From positions 1 through 46,483 of the forward strand of contig CAIPQK010000111.1 in NCBI GenBank assembly GCA_903867185.1: DNA of 46,483 bases. The letters run 5' to 3'. Below the pieces are notes generated by a model that saw nothing but the letters and a program-made list of their open reading frames with translations, was not told the origin of the DNA and ran no database searches. Source of the stretch: an uncultured Candidatus Nemicrothrix sp. Lineage in GTDB: Bacteria; Actinomycetota; Acidimicrobiia; Acidimicrobiales; Acidimicrobilacustridaceae. How positions within the stretch are numbered: position 1 is the first letter of the stretch; each line of letters opens with the position of its first letter. The position numbers and the translations under genes are program-made. Of the stretch, positions 24,590-32,578 are shown one piece after another.

Positions 24590-25660
24590 GTGGGAGAAAT
24601 TGTGGTGGTCACTGGTGCCGATCTGCCGATCGGGCGGAGAGTGATTGCTGCCGCGCTCGCCGAACCCGGAGTCGACCGTGTGGTCGCTGTCGGCGCGCAA
24701 CCCTCAATTCGGAGACTCGAAACCAGTGGCGATGGCGCTGAGCTGCTCCTCGCTCCATTCGCCCTCGACGATTCGCGTTTAGTTCCGCTCGTTACGGGAG
24801 CCACCCGGGTTTTCCTCGCAGGGCCGCGATCGGGACTTGATATTGATGGCACCGGCGGATCTCACATCGACGTGATCGCCGCTCGCACGTTCCTTGCAAC
24901 GCTCACGCGTGTTGGTTCCGTGAGCACGGTTGTTGTCTTGTCTTCGGCGCTTGTTTACGGAGCGCGAGCTGATAACCCGATACCACTCACCGAACACGCA
25001 CCGGTTCGTCCGAACTCCGCGATTAATGCGTCGAACGAACGAGCAGAACTTGAGCGACTCTGCGGAACATGGGCACGTTCTCGTGGAGCGACCTGCGCAG
25101 TGGTTCGTCCTTGCATCGTGGTCGGACCAGAGAACGGCAAATGGTTAGCTCGATCCTCGTGGGCCACTGCCGGCTTGCAACTCAGCGGAGTTGTGGCTCC
25201 GGTGCAGTTTGTGCATCTTGACGATCTCACCACCGCACTCGCTGCGGTCTGCCGAGCGCGATTTGATGGACCGGTCAATGTCGCTCCCGACGGCTGGCTA
25301 AGTGTTGATGAGGTTCGCGCGCTTAAGGGCCCTACCGCTCGACTGCGCATGCGGAAACCCTTTGTGCATGTCCTTGCTCGACTCGGCGAGCACTTCGGTG
25401 TTGCCCCCGGTGACCCCGATGCACTTCTTGCCAGTTCAGGGCAATGGGTCGTGGCCAACGATCGAATTCGGTCCTTGGGATGGACGCCGACGTTCAGTAA
25501 TGAAGAGGCATATGTGGACTCCGACCGAGGCGGTGTGTGGGCTCGGCTGACCCCCCGCCATCGTCAGCATTTAGCGCTTGGAACGGTGAGTGCGTTGGTC
25601 CTGGGTGCGGCGGGAGGAGCGGCGGTTTTCGTACGCCGACACCTCAAGTCCGGTCGGTGA
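24590..25660 (+). CDS. NAD(P)-dependent epimerase-like (extended SDR fold) protein with C-terminal membrane helix
   Basis: A 356-residue protein with an SDR-type Rossmann start (VVVTGADLPIGRRVIAAAL) in which the usual GxxGxxG is reduced. It also has VVVLSSALVYG (114-124), typical of epimerases, and VRPCIVVGPEN and VQFVHLDDLTTALAA further on. The YxxxK pair expected about residue 145-150 is not visible: the region reads SAINASNERAELE. A hydrophobic helix, LGTVSALVLGAAGGAAVFV, near the C-terminus followed by RRHLKSGR would tether it to the membrane. It may bind a dinucleotide without acting as a normal dehydrogenase. The start is GTG, and the 3' end overlaps the convergent gene by 17 bases. Confidence 0.7.
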   Translation: MGEIVVVTGADLPIGRRVIAAALAEPGVDRVVAVGAQPSIRRLETSGDGAELLLAPFALDDSRLVPLVTGATRVFLAGPRSGLDIDGTGGSHIDVIAARTFLATLTRVGSVSTVVVLSSALVYGARADNPIPLTEHAPVRPNSAINASNERAELERLCGTWARSRGATCAVVRPCIVVGPENGKWLARSSWATAGLQLSGVVAPVQFVHLDDLTTALAAVCRARFDGPVNVAPDGWLSVDEVRALKGPTARLRMRKPFVHVLARLGEHFGVAPGDPDALLASSGQWVVANDRIRSLGWTPTFSNEEAYVDSDRGGVWARLTPRHRQHLALGTVSALVLGAAGGAAVFVRRHLKSGR

Positions 25661-26819
25661 GTCTCACTTTTGTGGAACTCGTTGATCCTGATCGTTTGAA
25701 TTCAACATTTACCGAGTCATTTGCAACGAAACGGCGAAGAGCAACAACGAGGTCAGAACTGTTGTGTACCGGAATTTTTCCGAGCGCAGTGATGAGGTCG
25801 CCAGACACAAGGCCGGCGATCTCGGCGGGACTGTTCGCACTTACCGATTGAATTAACGCCCCACCCCCTGCAGCATCAGTGCTGATGATTCCAAGCCACG
25901 CACGGTGCACAACGCCGGTGGCGATGATGTCATCGGCAACGTGAGTGGCCCACGCAATCGAGTTTGCGAATTCGGTGTGCGCTGTCGGAAGGGTGAGGGT
26001 TGATGGAGCAGAAATCATTGCATTCGTTCGAGATGACGCAGATGTGCGTGATGTGAGGAGTCCAATCACCGCACCGGCACGAGTACAAAGAACCGCTGAT
26101 GGTGTTGGCGGCGTTGTCTCGAGTGACGATGCGATCATGTCGTGCATCGAGGTTCCATCAGTAGCGTCGATTCGTTGTCCTGACGATTGAAAGACTGCCG
26201 ACGCCACCCACGAACGACGATCGGTTTCAATGCGGCCGATGACGTAGACAGCGTCTCCCTGTTCGATGGAACTCAGGTCGCCAACGACGGGAGTCATCAG
26301 ACCGGAAGCTTCGATGTCGATGACCCCAATATCGTCGGAAGGATCCGTCCCGACGACGGTGGCGTTAAATGACCGTCCGTCGAAGAGGGTGACCGTGATC
26401 GAACGCGCATCGTGAAGGGGATCGGAGGCGGTGATCACATGGCCATCAGGACGGATCATCAATCCGGTGGTCATGGTTACAACGGTTGGGCCGTCGATTG
26501 TGATTTGCACAACTGCCGGTGACAGTGACGCGAGCACGTCATCAGAAAGGTCGTGGGATGCGGGACCGCTTGCAACGGCGGTTCCATCGTGAGTCGCGCC
26601 ACTCGAATGGAATGTCCCAAACGCGGCAATTCCGGTTCCGATTGCAATCACCAGAAGGAGGATGAACGCCGTGAGTCCCGAGCGGGAGGAACGACGATTG
26701 CGGGCAGAGGCAAGCGAATGCGGCCCGTCAACCTCTGAAGGATGACGCCACAATCGGTCGTCTTGGGGCAGAGGCGGGATGAACCCGGCATCGTCATCCG
26801 GGTCATCGGGGAACGGCAT
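25644..26819 (-). CDS. HtrA-like membrane PDZ protein with a lost catalytic triad
   Basis: A 391-residue protein with an acidic cytosolic N-terminus, one membrane helix (about 49-68), a trypsin-like S1C domain (about 90-280) and a C-terminal PDZ domain (about 300-388). Alignment by eye to DegP/HtrA is clear: GHVITASDPLHDARSITVTL matches GYIVTNNHVV...ITVTL, and VVGTDPSDDIGVIDI matches VVGTDPxxDIAVLKI. The catalytic histidine is replaced by Asp133, and the GNSGGPL loop reads TPSAVL (239-244), so Pro240 stands where the serine should be; only Asp163 of the triad remains. It is thus probably a pseudoprotease that still binds peptides through PDZ. It is divergent from moaE. Confidence 0.8.
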   Translation of the reverse strand: MPFPDDPDDDAGFIPPLPQDDRLWRHPSEVDGPHSLASARNRRSSRSGLTAFILLLVIAIGTGIAAFGTFHSSGATHDGTAVASGPASHDLSDDVLASLSPAVVQITIDGPTVVTMTTGLMIRPDGHVITASDPLHDARSITVTLFDGRSFNATVVGTDPSDDIGVIDIEASGLMTPVVGDLSSIEQGDAVYVIGRIETDRRSWVASAVFQSSGQRIDATDGTSMHDMIASSLETTPPTPSAVLCTRAGAVIGLLTSRTSASSRTNAMISAPSTLTLPTAHTEFANSIAWATHVADDIIATGVVHRAWLGIISTDAAGGGALIQSVSANSPAEIAGLVSGDLITALGKIPVHNSSDLVVALRRFVANDSVNVEFKRSGSTSSTKVRLTDRT

Positions 26820-26880
26820 GGGGCGAATGTAGCGGTGGGCCCCGCAGAGTTGGCCGCGGCCCCCACTACGATGGGAAACC

Positions 26881-27363
26881 GTGACTCTTACACCGCCTAC
26901 CTCCGACGATTGGATCGCGTTAACCGATCAATCGCTCGATGTCGGTATTGCAACCGATTGGGTGGCACTTCCTGGCTGTGGTGCGGTGGTGGTTTTCAGC
27001 GGGTTAGTGCGCGATCACGCCGATGGCTCAAACGGAGTGACTCATATCGATTATGAAGCGTGGGCAGAACAGGTCATTCCACGCCTCACGGCCGTGGCTG
27101 ACGAAGCCCGGCGGCGCTGGCCCGATCTTGGTCGAGTCGCCCTATGGCATCGCGAAGGCCGAGTGCTGCTGAGCGAATCATCTGTTGTGGTCGCAGTCTC
27201 ATCACCTCATCGCGGAGCGGCGTTCGATGCGTGCGAGTTTGCTATCGACACGCTGAAAGAGTCAGTTCCGATCTGGAAAAAAGAATTCTTCGACGGGGGC
27301 TCCCAATGGGCGCGCTCCGCGCAGCACATCACCGATGTGAATGAACGCGGAGTTCTTGCATGA
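26881..27363 (+). CDS. moaE: Molybdopterin synthase catalytic subunit
   Basis: Large subunit of molybdopterin synthase, which puts the dithiolene sulfurs into precursor Z during molybdenum cofactor synthesis. The 160-residue protein has GAVVVFSGLVRDH (family: GA...F.G.VR), YEAW, LWHREGRVL, VAVSSPHRGAAFDACEFAID and the catalytic lysine region LKESVPIWKKE. Start is GTG at 26881 with GGGAAA upstream. No moaD or other moa genes are in the window, so the sulfur-carrier partner lies elsewhere. Its last bases overlap the next start (ATGA). Confidence 0.94.
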   Translation: MTLTPPTSDDWIALTDQSLDVGIATDWVALPGCGAVVVFSGLVRDHADGSNGVTHIDYEAWAEQVIPRLTAVADEARRRWPDLGRVALWHREGRVLLSESSVVVAVSSPHRGAAFDACEFAIDTLKESVPIWKKEFFDGGSQWARSAQHITDVNERGVLA

Positions 27364-27578
27364 GCGGCGTCGGCTTCCTTCTCATCGCGGTCATCGTGAG
27401 TCTCGTCGGGTCGATCATTGTTTGGATCCGCCACCGCAAGCCCACACATTTCATGTCGAGTGTCGACGATTTTCAACGCGAGATGGATGCCTTGAGTACG
27501 CCTCCGGTTCCTTCGACGCCACCTCGTCCAGTTCGTCCTGTACAAGATGCCGACAAGCGTCGACTCGGAGGCCGTTGA
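27360..27578 (+). CDS. Small single-pass membrane protein between moaE and mreB
   Basis: A 72-residue protein with one N-terminal membrane helix (about 4-23), a basic RHRKP stop-transfer, and a Pro-rich cytosolic tail (STPPVPSTPPRPVRPV). I do not recognise a family. It is judged real because it overlaps moaE by ATGA and ends two bases before mreB, whose ribosome-binding site lies in its last codons. Position suggests a link to MreB or the envelope, which is inference only. Confidence 0.6.
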   Translation: MSGVGFLLIAVIVSLVGSIIVWIRHRKPTHFMSSVDDFQREMDALSTPPVPSTPPRPVRPVQDADKRRLGGR

Positions 27579-27579
27579 G

Positions 27580-28575
27580 ATGGCACGCGACATTGCAATC
27601 GATCTCGGTACGGCAAACACACTCGTCTATGTGCGCGGCGAAGGCATTGTTCTCAATGAGCCCTCCGTTATCGCTCTGAATAGCCGTACCCAGGATGTCT
27701 TGGCGATGGGGCACGAGGCCTGGCAGATGATCGGACGTACTCCGAGCTACATCGTCGCCGTCCGGCCGCTTCGTAAGGGCGCCATTACCGATTTCGAAGT
27801 CACCCAGCGCATGATTCGACTTCTACTCCAGCGAGTGGGCGTCAACCGCTTCAACCGACCTCGAGTGGTTATTTGCGTGCCGTCTGCCATTACTGCTGTT
27901 GAGCAGCGCGCAGTAACAGAAGCCGCCCGTCGCGCCGGCGCTGCCGAAGCGCATCTGATCGAACAGCCCATGGCTGCGGCAATCGGATCGGGTCTTCCTA
28001 TTAATGAGCCACTTGGCAACATGGTCATCGACATCGGTGGTGGCACATCCGAAGTTGCGCTGATTTCTCTTGGCGGAGTGGTCGCTCTTGAAGCTGTTCG
28101 TGTCGGGAGTTTCGATATCGATGCGGCAATCCAGACCTACATTCGTCGTGAATACGGAATCGCTGTCGGTGAACGTACGGCTGAAGAAATCAAAGTCACG
28201 ATCGGTTCGGCCTGGCCGACTGAAAACGAATACGCCGCAGAGGTCCGCGGTCGTGAGCTTATGAGTGGTCTTCCGAAGACCGTGGTGCTCACCGCCGAAG
28301 AAGTTCGCGAAGCGATCGACGAACCAGTGTCTGCCATGGTCGATGCAGTGATTGCATGTCTTGGCCAAGCACCGCCTGAACTGGCTCAGGATCTCATCGA
28401 ACAGGGTATTTATTTGGTCGGTGGCGGCGGCATGCTGCGCGGTCTCGATCTGCGCATTGAGTCCGAAACCGAAGTTCCCGTGCACCTTGTAGAGGCACCG
28501 CTCGAGTCTGTTGTGCTCGGAGCAGGCCATTGCGTCGAGTCATTCGATGCACTCAAGGTCATGTTTATGGACTGA
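27580..28575 (+). CDS. mreB: Rod-shape-determining actin homologue MreB
   Basis: Filament-forming ATPase that guides cell-wall synthesis along the cylinder. The 331-residue protein has the actin-fold ATP motifs DLGTANTLVY, GAITDFEVT, VVICVPSAIT, EQPMAAAIGSGLP, DIGGGTSEVALIS and LVGGGGMLRGLD. The ATG at 27580 has GGAGG eight bases upstream; an in-frame start at 27547 would overlap the small gene before it. mreC, mreD and rodA are not adjacent, which is unusual for a canonical mre locus. The 3' end overlaps the convergent HEAT-repeat gene by 11 bases. Confidence 0.95.
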   Translation: MARDIAIDLGTANTLVYVRGEGIVLNEPSVIALNSRTQDVLAMGHEAWQMIGRTPSYIVAVRPLRKGAITDFEVTQRMIRLLLQRVGVNRFNRPRVVICVPSAITAVEQRAVTEAARRAGAAEAHLIEQPMAAAIGSGLPINEPLGNMVIDIGGGTSEVALISLGGVVALEAVRVGSFDIDAAIQTYIRREYGIAVGERTAEEIKVTIGSAWPTENEYAAEVRGRELMSGLPKTVVLTAEEVREAIDEPVSAMVDAVIACLGQAPPELAQDLIEQGIYLVGGGGMLRGLDLRIESETEVPVHLVEAPLESVVLGAGHCVESFDALKVMFMD

Positions 28576-29200
28576 GATCCTCGGCTGCTTGTCTGACTTG
28601 CCAATCGCGATCGGTTGTTGCTTGTTCGATCGCGGCATCGACTTCTGGTCCATCAAATGGGGCAAGTGCAATCACTGCCCGTCGGCGTACCGTCGCCTTA
28701 TCGGAAGTGGCCGAAAGGATTGCGGGAAGTCCCGACAGATCTCCCAGAGCACCGAGTGCGGCGACTGCCGATTCGCGACACAGCGCGTCGTCATGAGTCG
28801 TTGCGATTTCGCTCAGCCGTGCGATCGTTGCCTCCGAGGCGGGAGGACGTTCGCCACAGGCCCACGCAGCTATCTCCACGACGGAAATGTCGTCATCATC
28901 GAGAAGTAGCGCGATGGCAGAAGCGACCTCGGCGTCGATTGGGTCTCCGACCAAACCGTTCCATGATGTTGATTCGGTGCACGCGCGACGCCGCATGATG
29001 GGGTCGGGGTCAGTTGTGGCGCCGAGGAGATCTTCTTTTGTCAGGGCATCGAGCCGGTGTAAGGCCCCGAGCGCGGTGGCTCGGACGTTCGCATCGACAT
29101 CTCGAAGTAATTCCCGCGCAGTAGAGATGTCGCCGTCGTAGCCCGCGATGGCAGCGCGACGTTGACGGGCGACGGTTTCGTTGAGTTGACGACCTGTCAT
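28565..29200 (-). CDS. HEAT-repeat protein
   Basis: A 211-residue all-helical protein built of about five to six repeats of roughly 31 residues. Recurrent D-x-x-V-R-x-x-A-x-x-A-L-like pieces are visible (DANVRATALGAL, DPIMRRRACTES, DDISVVEIAAWACG, DALCRESAVAALGALGD, KATVRRRAVIALAPF, DWQVRQAAEDL). Such proteins are scaffolds or, in some cases, phycobilin-lyase-like; nothing here points to a lyase. It starts two bases beyond the stop of the small membrane-protein gene at 29202-29384, so both are probably one transcript. Confidence 0.8.
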   Translation of the reverse strand: MTGRQLNETVARQRRAAIAGYDGDISTARELLRDVDANVRATALGALHRLDALTKEDLLGATTDPDPIMRRRACTESTSWNGLVGDPIDAEVASAIALLLDDDDISVVEIAAWACGERPPASEATIARLSEIATTHDDALCRESAVAALGALGDLSGLPAILSATSDKATVRRRAVIALAPFDGPEVDAAIEQATTDRDWQVRQAAEDLSP

Positions 29201-29201
29201 T

Positions 29202-29384
29202 TCAGCCGGCTACAGCGCCGAAAAGCCCGAAGAGTGCCGCAACGGAAAGCGCAAGACCTGCGGCGAGGGCGGCGCCGAGAATGGCGAGGACAACGCCAAG
29301 ACCAACCCCAGATCGGATTCGGTCGGAAGTCGTTGGTCCGATGTCATCGCCGTAGATCGGCTGCCATTGATTCGTTGTCGTCAC
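29202..29384 (-). CDS. Tiny membrane protein upstream of the HEAT-repeat gene
   Basis: A 60-residue protein ending in a single long hydrophobic stretch (VGLGVVLAILGAALAAGLALSVAALF, shown in pieces: GLGVVLAILG then LALSVAALFG) that could cross the membrane once. The soluble start TTTNQWQPIYGDDIGP is polar. I chose the GTG at 29384, which follows AAGAGGA directly; the spacing is short, and the frame stays open to 29438. The next gene starts within two bases, supporting a real coding region. Function unknown. Confidence 0.5.
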   Translation of the reverse strand: MTTTNQWQPIYGDDIGPTTSDRIRSGVGLGVVLAILGAALAAGLALSVAALFGLFGAVAG

Positions 29385-29499
29385 TCCTCTTATTCTCGCA
29401 CCCCATCGACGGGCGCGCCGGATTATGGCGCTGGGCATGGCAGGCTGAGCCCCTCAATTGGGCCAATCTGCCGCACTCTGCGGCCGGCGATGGAGTCTC

Positions 29500-30624
29500 G
29501 TGGTCGACCACAACGAAGAAGATCTCGAGTCAGTCGTCGAGACCGAGGCGCCACACTGGAGTCGCCGTCGGCGTTGGGCCACCTCAATTGGTTTCCTGCT
29601 CGCCGTGGTTGTCATCACACTCGGGTTGGTTATTCGAATTCCGTATTACGTGTTGTCGCCGGGTTCATCTCGTCCGACCGAATCACTGATTTCGGTGGAA
29701 GGTGCATCGACCTATGAAACAAACGGCGACGTGGATTTCCTCACAGTGTCACTCCGGCAAGCAACACCAATCGAAGCGCTAGCAGCGTGGGTGAATCCTG
29801 ATCTTGATCTGACGCCAGAGGAAAACATTCTTGGAAAGCAGTCACCCGATCAAAATCGCGATCTCAACCTACGGATGATGGCCGACTCAAAAGATGCTGC
29901 TCAGTATCAGGCGCTGAAACGACTTGGTTATGCGATCGAATCAAACGGAACAGGAGCGGTAGTTGCGTCAGTCGTTGACGAAGGACCGTCTTCAGGTCTC
30001 CTCGTTTCTGGCGATGTCATTACCCGGGTGAATGGACAGCCAATCTCTTTCAGCCAGGAATTGATCACCATTGTCAGTTCAAGCAGTCCTGGTTCGACAC
30101 TTTCAATGTCTGTCGAGCCGTTTGATTCTTCTGTCGCCAATGCGCTCCCAGCTCGCGAAGTGCAAGTGGTGCTCGGTGCGCGTGACAACGATGCCTCAAA
30201 AGGCTTTCTTGGGGTCTCTACGTTTACCCGCGACCTTTCGTTCAAGTTCCCGGTGCAGATCTCAATTGATTCAGGTCAAGTGGGTGGACCTTCTGCGGGT
30301 TTGGCCTTCACATTAGGGATCCTTGATGTGATGACCGAGGGGAGTCTTACGGGCGGTCTTTCGGTTTCTGTCACAGGGACGATGGCGCTCGATGGAACGG
30401 TTGGGCCGATTGGAGGAATCCATCAGAAGGTGATGGCTTCGCGTCGTGCTGGCGTCGATTTGATGCTGGTTCCATCAAGTGAAATCGACGAAGCGCGAAA
30501 GTACGCAGGCACGTTGAGGATTGAGCCGGTGGATTCTCTTGATCAGGCGCTTGCGGTTCTCACGACGGTAGGCGGCGGAAATTCGGTTCTCCCGCCGGTC
30601 GGCACCTCGGCCAACGCCAACTGA
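29500..30624 (+). CDS. Membrane-anchored PDZ-Lon (S16) protease, YlbL type
   Basis: A 374-residue protein: an N-terminal membrane helix (about 28-48), a PDZ domain (about 145-225) and a C-terminal Lon-type protease domain. The Ser-Lys dyad is intact: Ser265 in GGPSAGLAF and Lys310 in GIHQKVMAS. It resembles B. subtilis YlbL and mycobacterial Rv3194c, whose gene lies beside a UPF0182 gene as it nearly does here (recalled synteny). GTG at 29500 has GGAG five bases before it. Substrates are unknown; the neighbouring DivIVA-like protein is a candidate by position only. Confidence 0.9.
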   Translation: MVDHNEEDLESVVETEAPHWSRRRRWATSIGFLLAVVVITLGLVIRIPYYVLSPGSSRPTESLISVEGASTYETNGDVDFLTVSLRQATPIEALAAWVNPDLDLTPEENILGKQSPDQNRDLNLRMMADSKDAAQYQALKRLGYAIESNGTGAVVASVVDEGPSSGLLVSGDVITRVNGQPISFSQELITIVSSSSPGSTLSMSVEPFDSSVANALPAREVQVVLGARDNDASKGFLGVSTFTRDLSFKFPVQISIDSGQVGGPSAGLAFTLGILDVMTEGSLTGGLSVSVTGTMALDGTVGPIGGIHQKVMASRRAGVDLMLVPSSEIDEARKYAGTLRIEPVDSLDQALAVLTTVGGGNSVLPPVGTSANAN

Positions 30625-30676
30625 TTGCTACTGGTATCACCGGATTGGCGGGGTTTCATCGGTACTCTTGTCGGCG

Positions 30677-32530
30677 ATGGCAGCCGACTCGTCCGGGCCG
30701 ATCGATCCCGACCGCATTCTCGATAAAACCTTCGCGACCGTAAAGAAGGGCGTTGACCCTGTTGAGGTTCAGCGTTACCTCCTCAAGATCTCGAACCAAC
30801 TGAAGGCCTCGCAGACGCGCATAGCGGAACTCGAGCGTCAGGTTGAGCAGTCGCGTCGTCAAAGCGCTGAACACGATCCCATCGATCCATCGAATCTCAC
30901 CAAGTTGCTCGGCGAGGAGACCACGCGGGTTCTCGATGCAGCCCAGTCCGCCGCAGCCGAGATCAGGGCCAAGGCCGAAGAAAATGTCGCCCGCCTCCTT
31001 CGTGACTCTCGTGAAGAAACCATTCGTCTTCGGGAAGAAACCGATGCGTTAGTCGCTCGGCGTCGAGAAGAAGCCGAGCAAATTGCCGAAGAGATCCGTG
31101 AGAACGCTGCAGCCCAGCGCGAAAGTGCTGAAGCTGAAGCTGCAGCAATTATTGAAGCGAGCAAGCAGCAAGGACGCGAGATGGTCCTTGAGGCACAGCA
31201 GGTTCGCCAGCGGATGCTTGACGATCTCGCTCGACGGCGTCAGGCACTTCGCGAGCAGATCGAGCAGTTGCAAGCCGGGCGCGATCGCATTTCCGCCGCC
31301 TACGACATCGTGCGCGAAACGCTTGCGGTCGCGACCGAAGAACTCGATGTTGCGTTACCCGAAGCTCGACTCGCCGCCGAAGTTGCGTCGTTGCAGATTG
31401 TCGACGCTGAACCTGAAGCAACGATTACCCCGATTGTCACTGCCGAGGATTTGGGCGTTCCAGTCATCGATGTTTCGCCTGCGGATCGACCTCGCAATGT
31501 TGAAACCCCAGCCGAGCCGAAGTCCTCTGCGCCCAAACTGACGGTCGTTCCTCCGGTGCAGGAACCAAAAACTGAGAAATCCAGCGATTCGACCTCTGAG
31601 AACGCTGAACCAGAGCAACCCGTCGACTCGACTCCAGTTGCGGAAGATCCGCGCGAAGGGCGGCACTCGTCGTCAGTCCGAGTCGTTCGCACCTCAAGCG
31701 GTAAAGCTGCCGATGTTTTTGCTCGTCTTCGCCAAGAAGGTGAAGACGAAGTCGCTCAGACGGGCGATAGCCCTGAAGACGAAATGACGGCACCGAGCGT
31801 TGACAATGCACTCTCCGAGACAAAGATTGGCGCGACTGACGCTGTTGGCGAAGAGATTGAAGCCGACTCCGATGCCGATCAAGCCTTCATCGTTACTCGT
31901 AATGCAGCAGTTGCGGCGATCGAAAGTGCTCTAGCGCGACGGATCAAACGAGAGCTTTCAGACGAACAGAACGAGTTGCTTTCAACGCTTCGATCGGTCA
32001 AAGGAAACGTGACCGCAATCGCGTTTCTTCCCACTCCTGAATCACAACTTGAGCGTTATGAAGACATTGCGCTTCCTGCTCTTGCCGATGCGGCGGAAGC
32101 GGGCGCTTCGATTGCTCCAGCTAAGGGACGAGGGACATCTCGTGCATCGGTGGGTGACCTGGCTGCCGATCTGGCTTCAGCCATCGTTGGACCGCTCCGC
32201 GATCGTCTCGAACGAGCGGTCTCGGAATCGGCGGGCGATCGCGATGATCTTGCCCAGCGCATTCGGTCGACCTTCCGTGAGTGGAAGAGCCAACGAGTCG
32301 ATGAGTCAGTGACATTTGGGGTTCTCTCGGCGTGCAATCGAGGAATCCTCGATCGTCTGCCCAAGGCATCGCAGGTGCGCTGGGTGGTTGCCGCTGGCGA
32401 TGCTCCTTCCCCCGATTGCGAAGACAATGCGCTTGGTGGTGCTACCGAGCGGGGTGCGGCGTTTCCAACAGGCCATAACGCCCCGCCACTGCACCCCGGA
32501 TGCCACTGCGTCGTACTTCCTGCACTCTGA
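30677..32530 (+). CDS. DivIVA-like coiled-coil protein fused to a phage Mu gpF-like C-terminal domain
   Basis: A 617-residue cytosolic protein in three parts. Residues 8-40 (DPDRILDKTFATVKKGVDPVEV) look like the membrane-targeting start of DivIVA/Wag31. Residues ~40-240 are a long Glu/Arg/Ala-rich coiled coil. Residues ~240-400 are acidic, Pro/Ser-rich and probably disordered. The end (about 405-617) is folded: helices around RRIKRELSDEQNELL and FREWKSQR, then VRWVVAAGDAPSPDCEDN (567-584) and FPTGHNAPPLHPGCHC (596-611). The cluster of Cys581, His600, His606, Cys609, His610 and Cys611 matches the closing C/H motif of phage minor-head proteins of the Mu gpF/SPP1 gp7 group. No other phage genes are near. 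ATG at 30677 was chosen over a TTG three codons before. Role unknown; polar or envelope scaffolding is plausible. Confidence 0.7.
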   Translation: MAADSSGPIDPDRILDKTFATVKKGVDPVEVQRYLLKISNQLKASQTRIAELERQVEQSRRQSAEHDPIDPSNLTKLLGEETTRVLDAAQSAAAEIRAKAEENVARLLRDSREETIRLREETDALVARRREEAEQIAEEIRENAAAQRESAEAEAAAIIEASKQQGREMVLEAQQVRQRMLDDLARRRQALREQIEQLQAGRDRISAAYDIVRETLAVATEELDVALPEARLAAEVASLQIVDAEPEATITPIVTAEDLGVPVIDVSPADRPRNVETPAEPKSSAPKLTVVPPVQEPKTEKSSDSTSENAEPEQPVDSTPVAEDPREGRHSSSVRVVRTSSGKAADVFARLRQEGEDEVAQTGDSPEDEMTAPSVDNALSETKIGATDAVGEEIEADSDADQAFIVTRNAAVAAIESALARRIKRELSDEQNELLSTLRSVKGNVTAIAFLPTPESQLERYEDIALPALADAAEAGASIAPAKGRGTSRASVGDLAADLASAIVGPLRDRLERAVSESAGDRDDLAQRIRSTFREWKSQRVDESVTFGVLSACNRGILDRLPKASQVRWVVAAGDAPSPDCEDNALGGATERGAAFPTGHNAPPLHPGCHCVVLPAL

Positions 32531-32578
32531 GTAGGGCGACGCTGGATTGAACTCAGAACCCCCGTAGGCTGGGCAATC

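Noticed and set aside
27823-28530. 235-residue minus-strand open frame antisense to mreB
   Set aside because: Composition (His/Asp/Phe-rich) is that of an antisense shadow; mreB motifs explain the region.
30677-32530. Prophage remnant explaining the Mu gpF-like domain
   Set aside because: No integrase, att repeats, portal, terminase or other phage gene is near, and the frame is fused in-phase to a cellular-type coiled coil.
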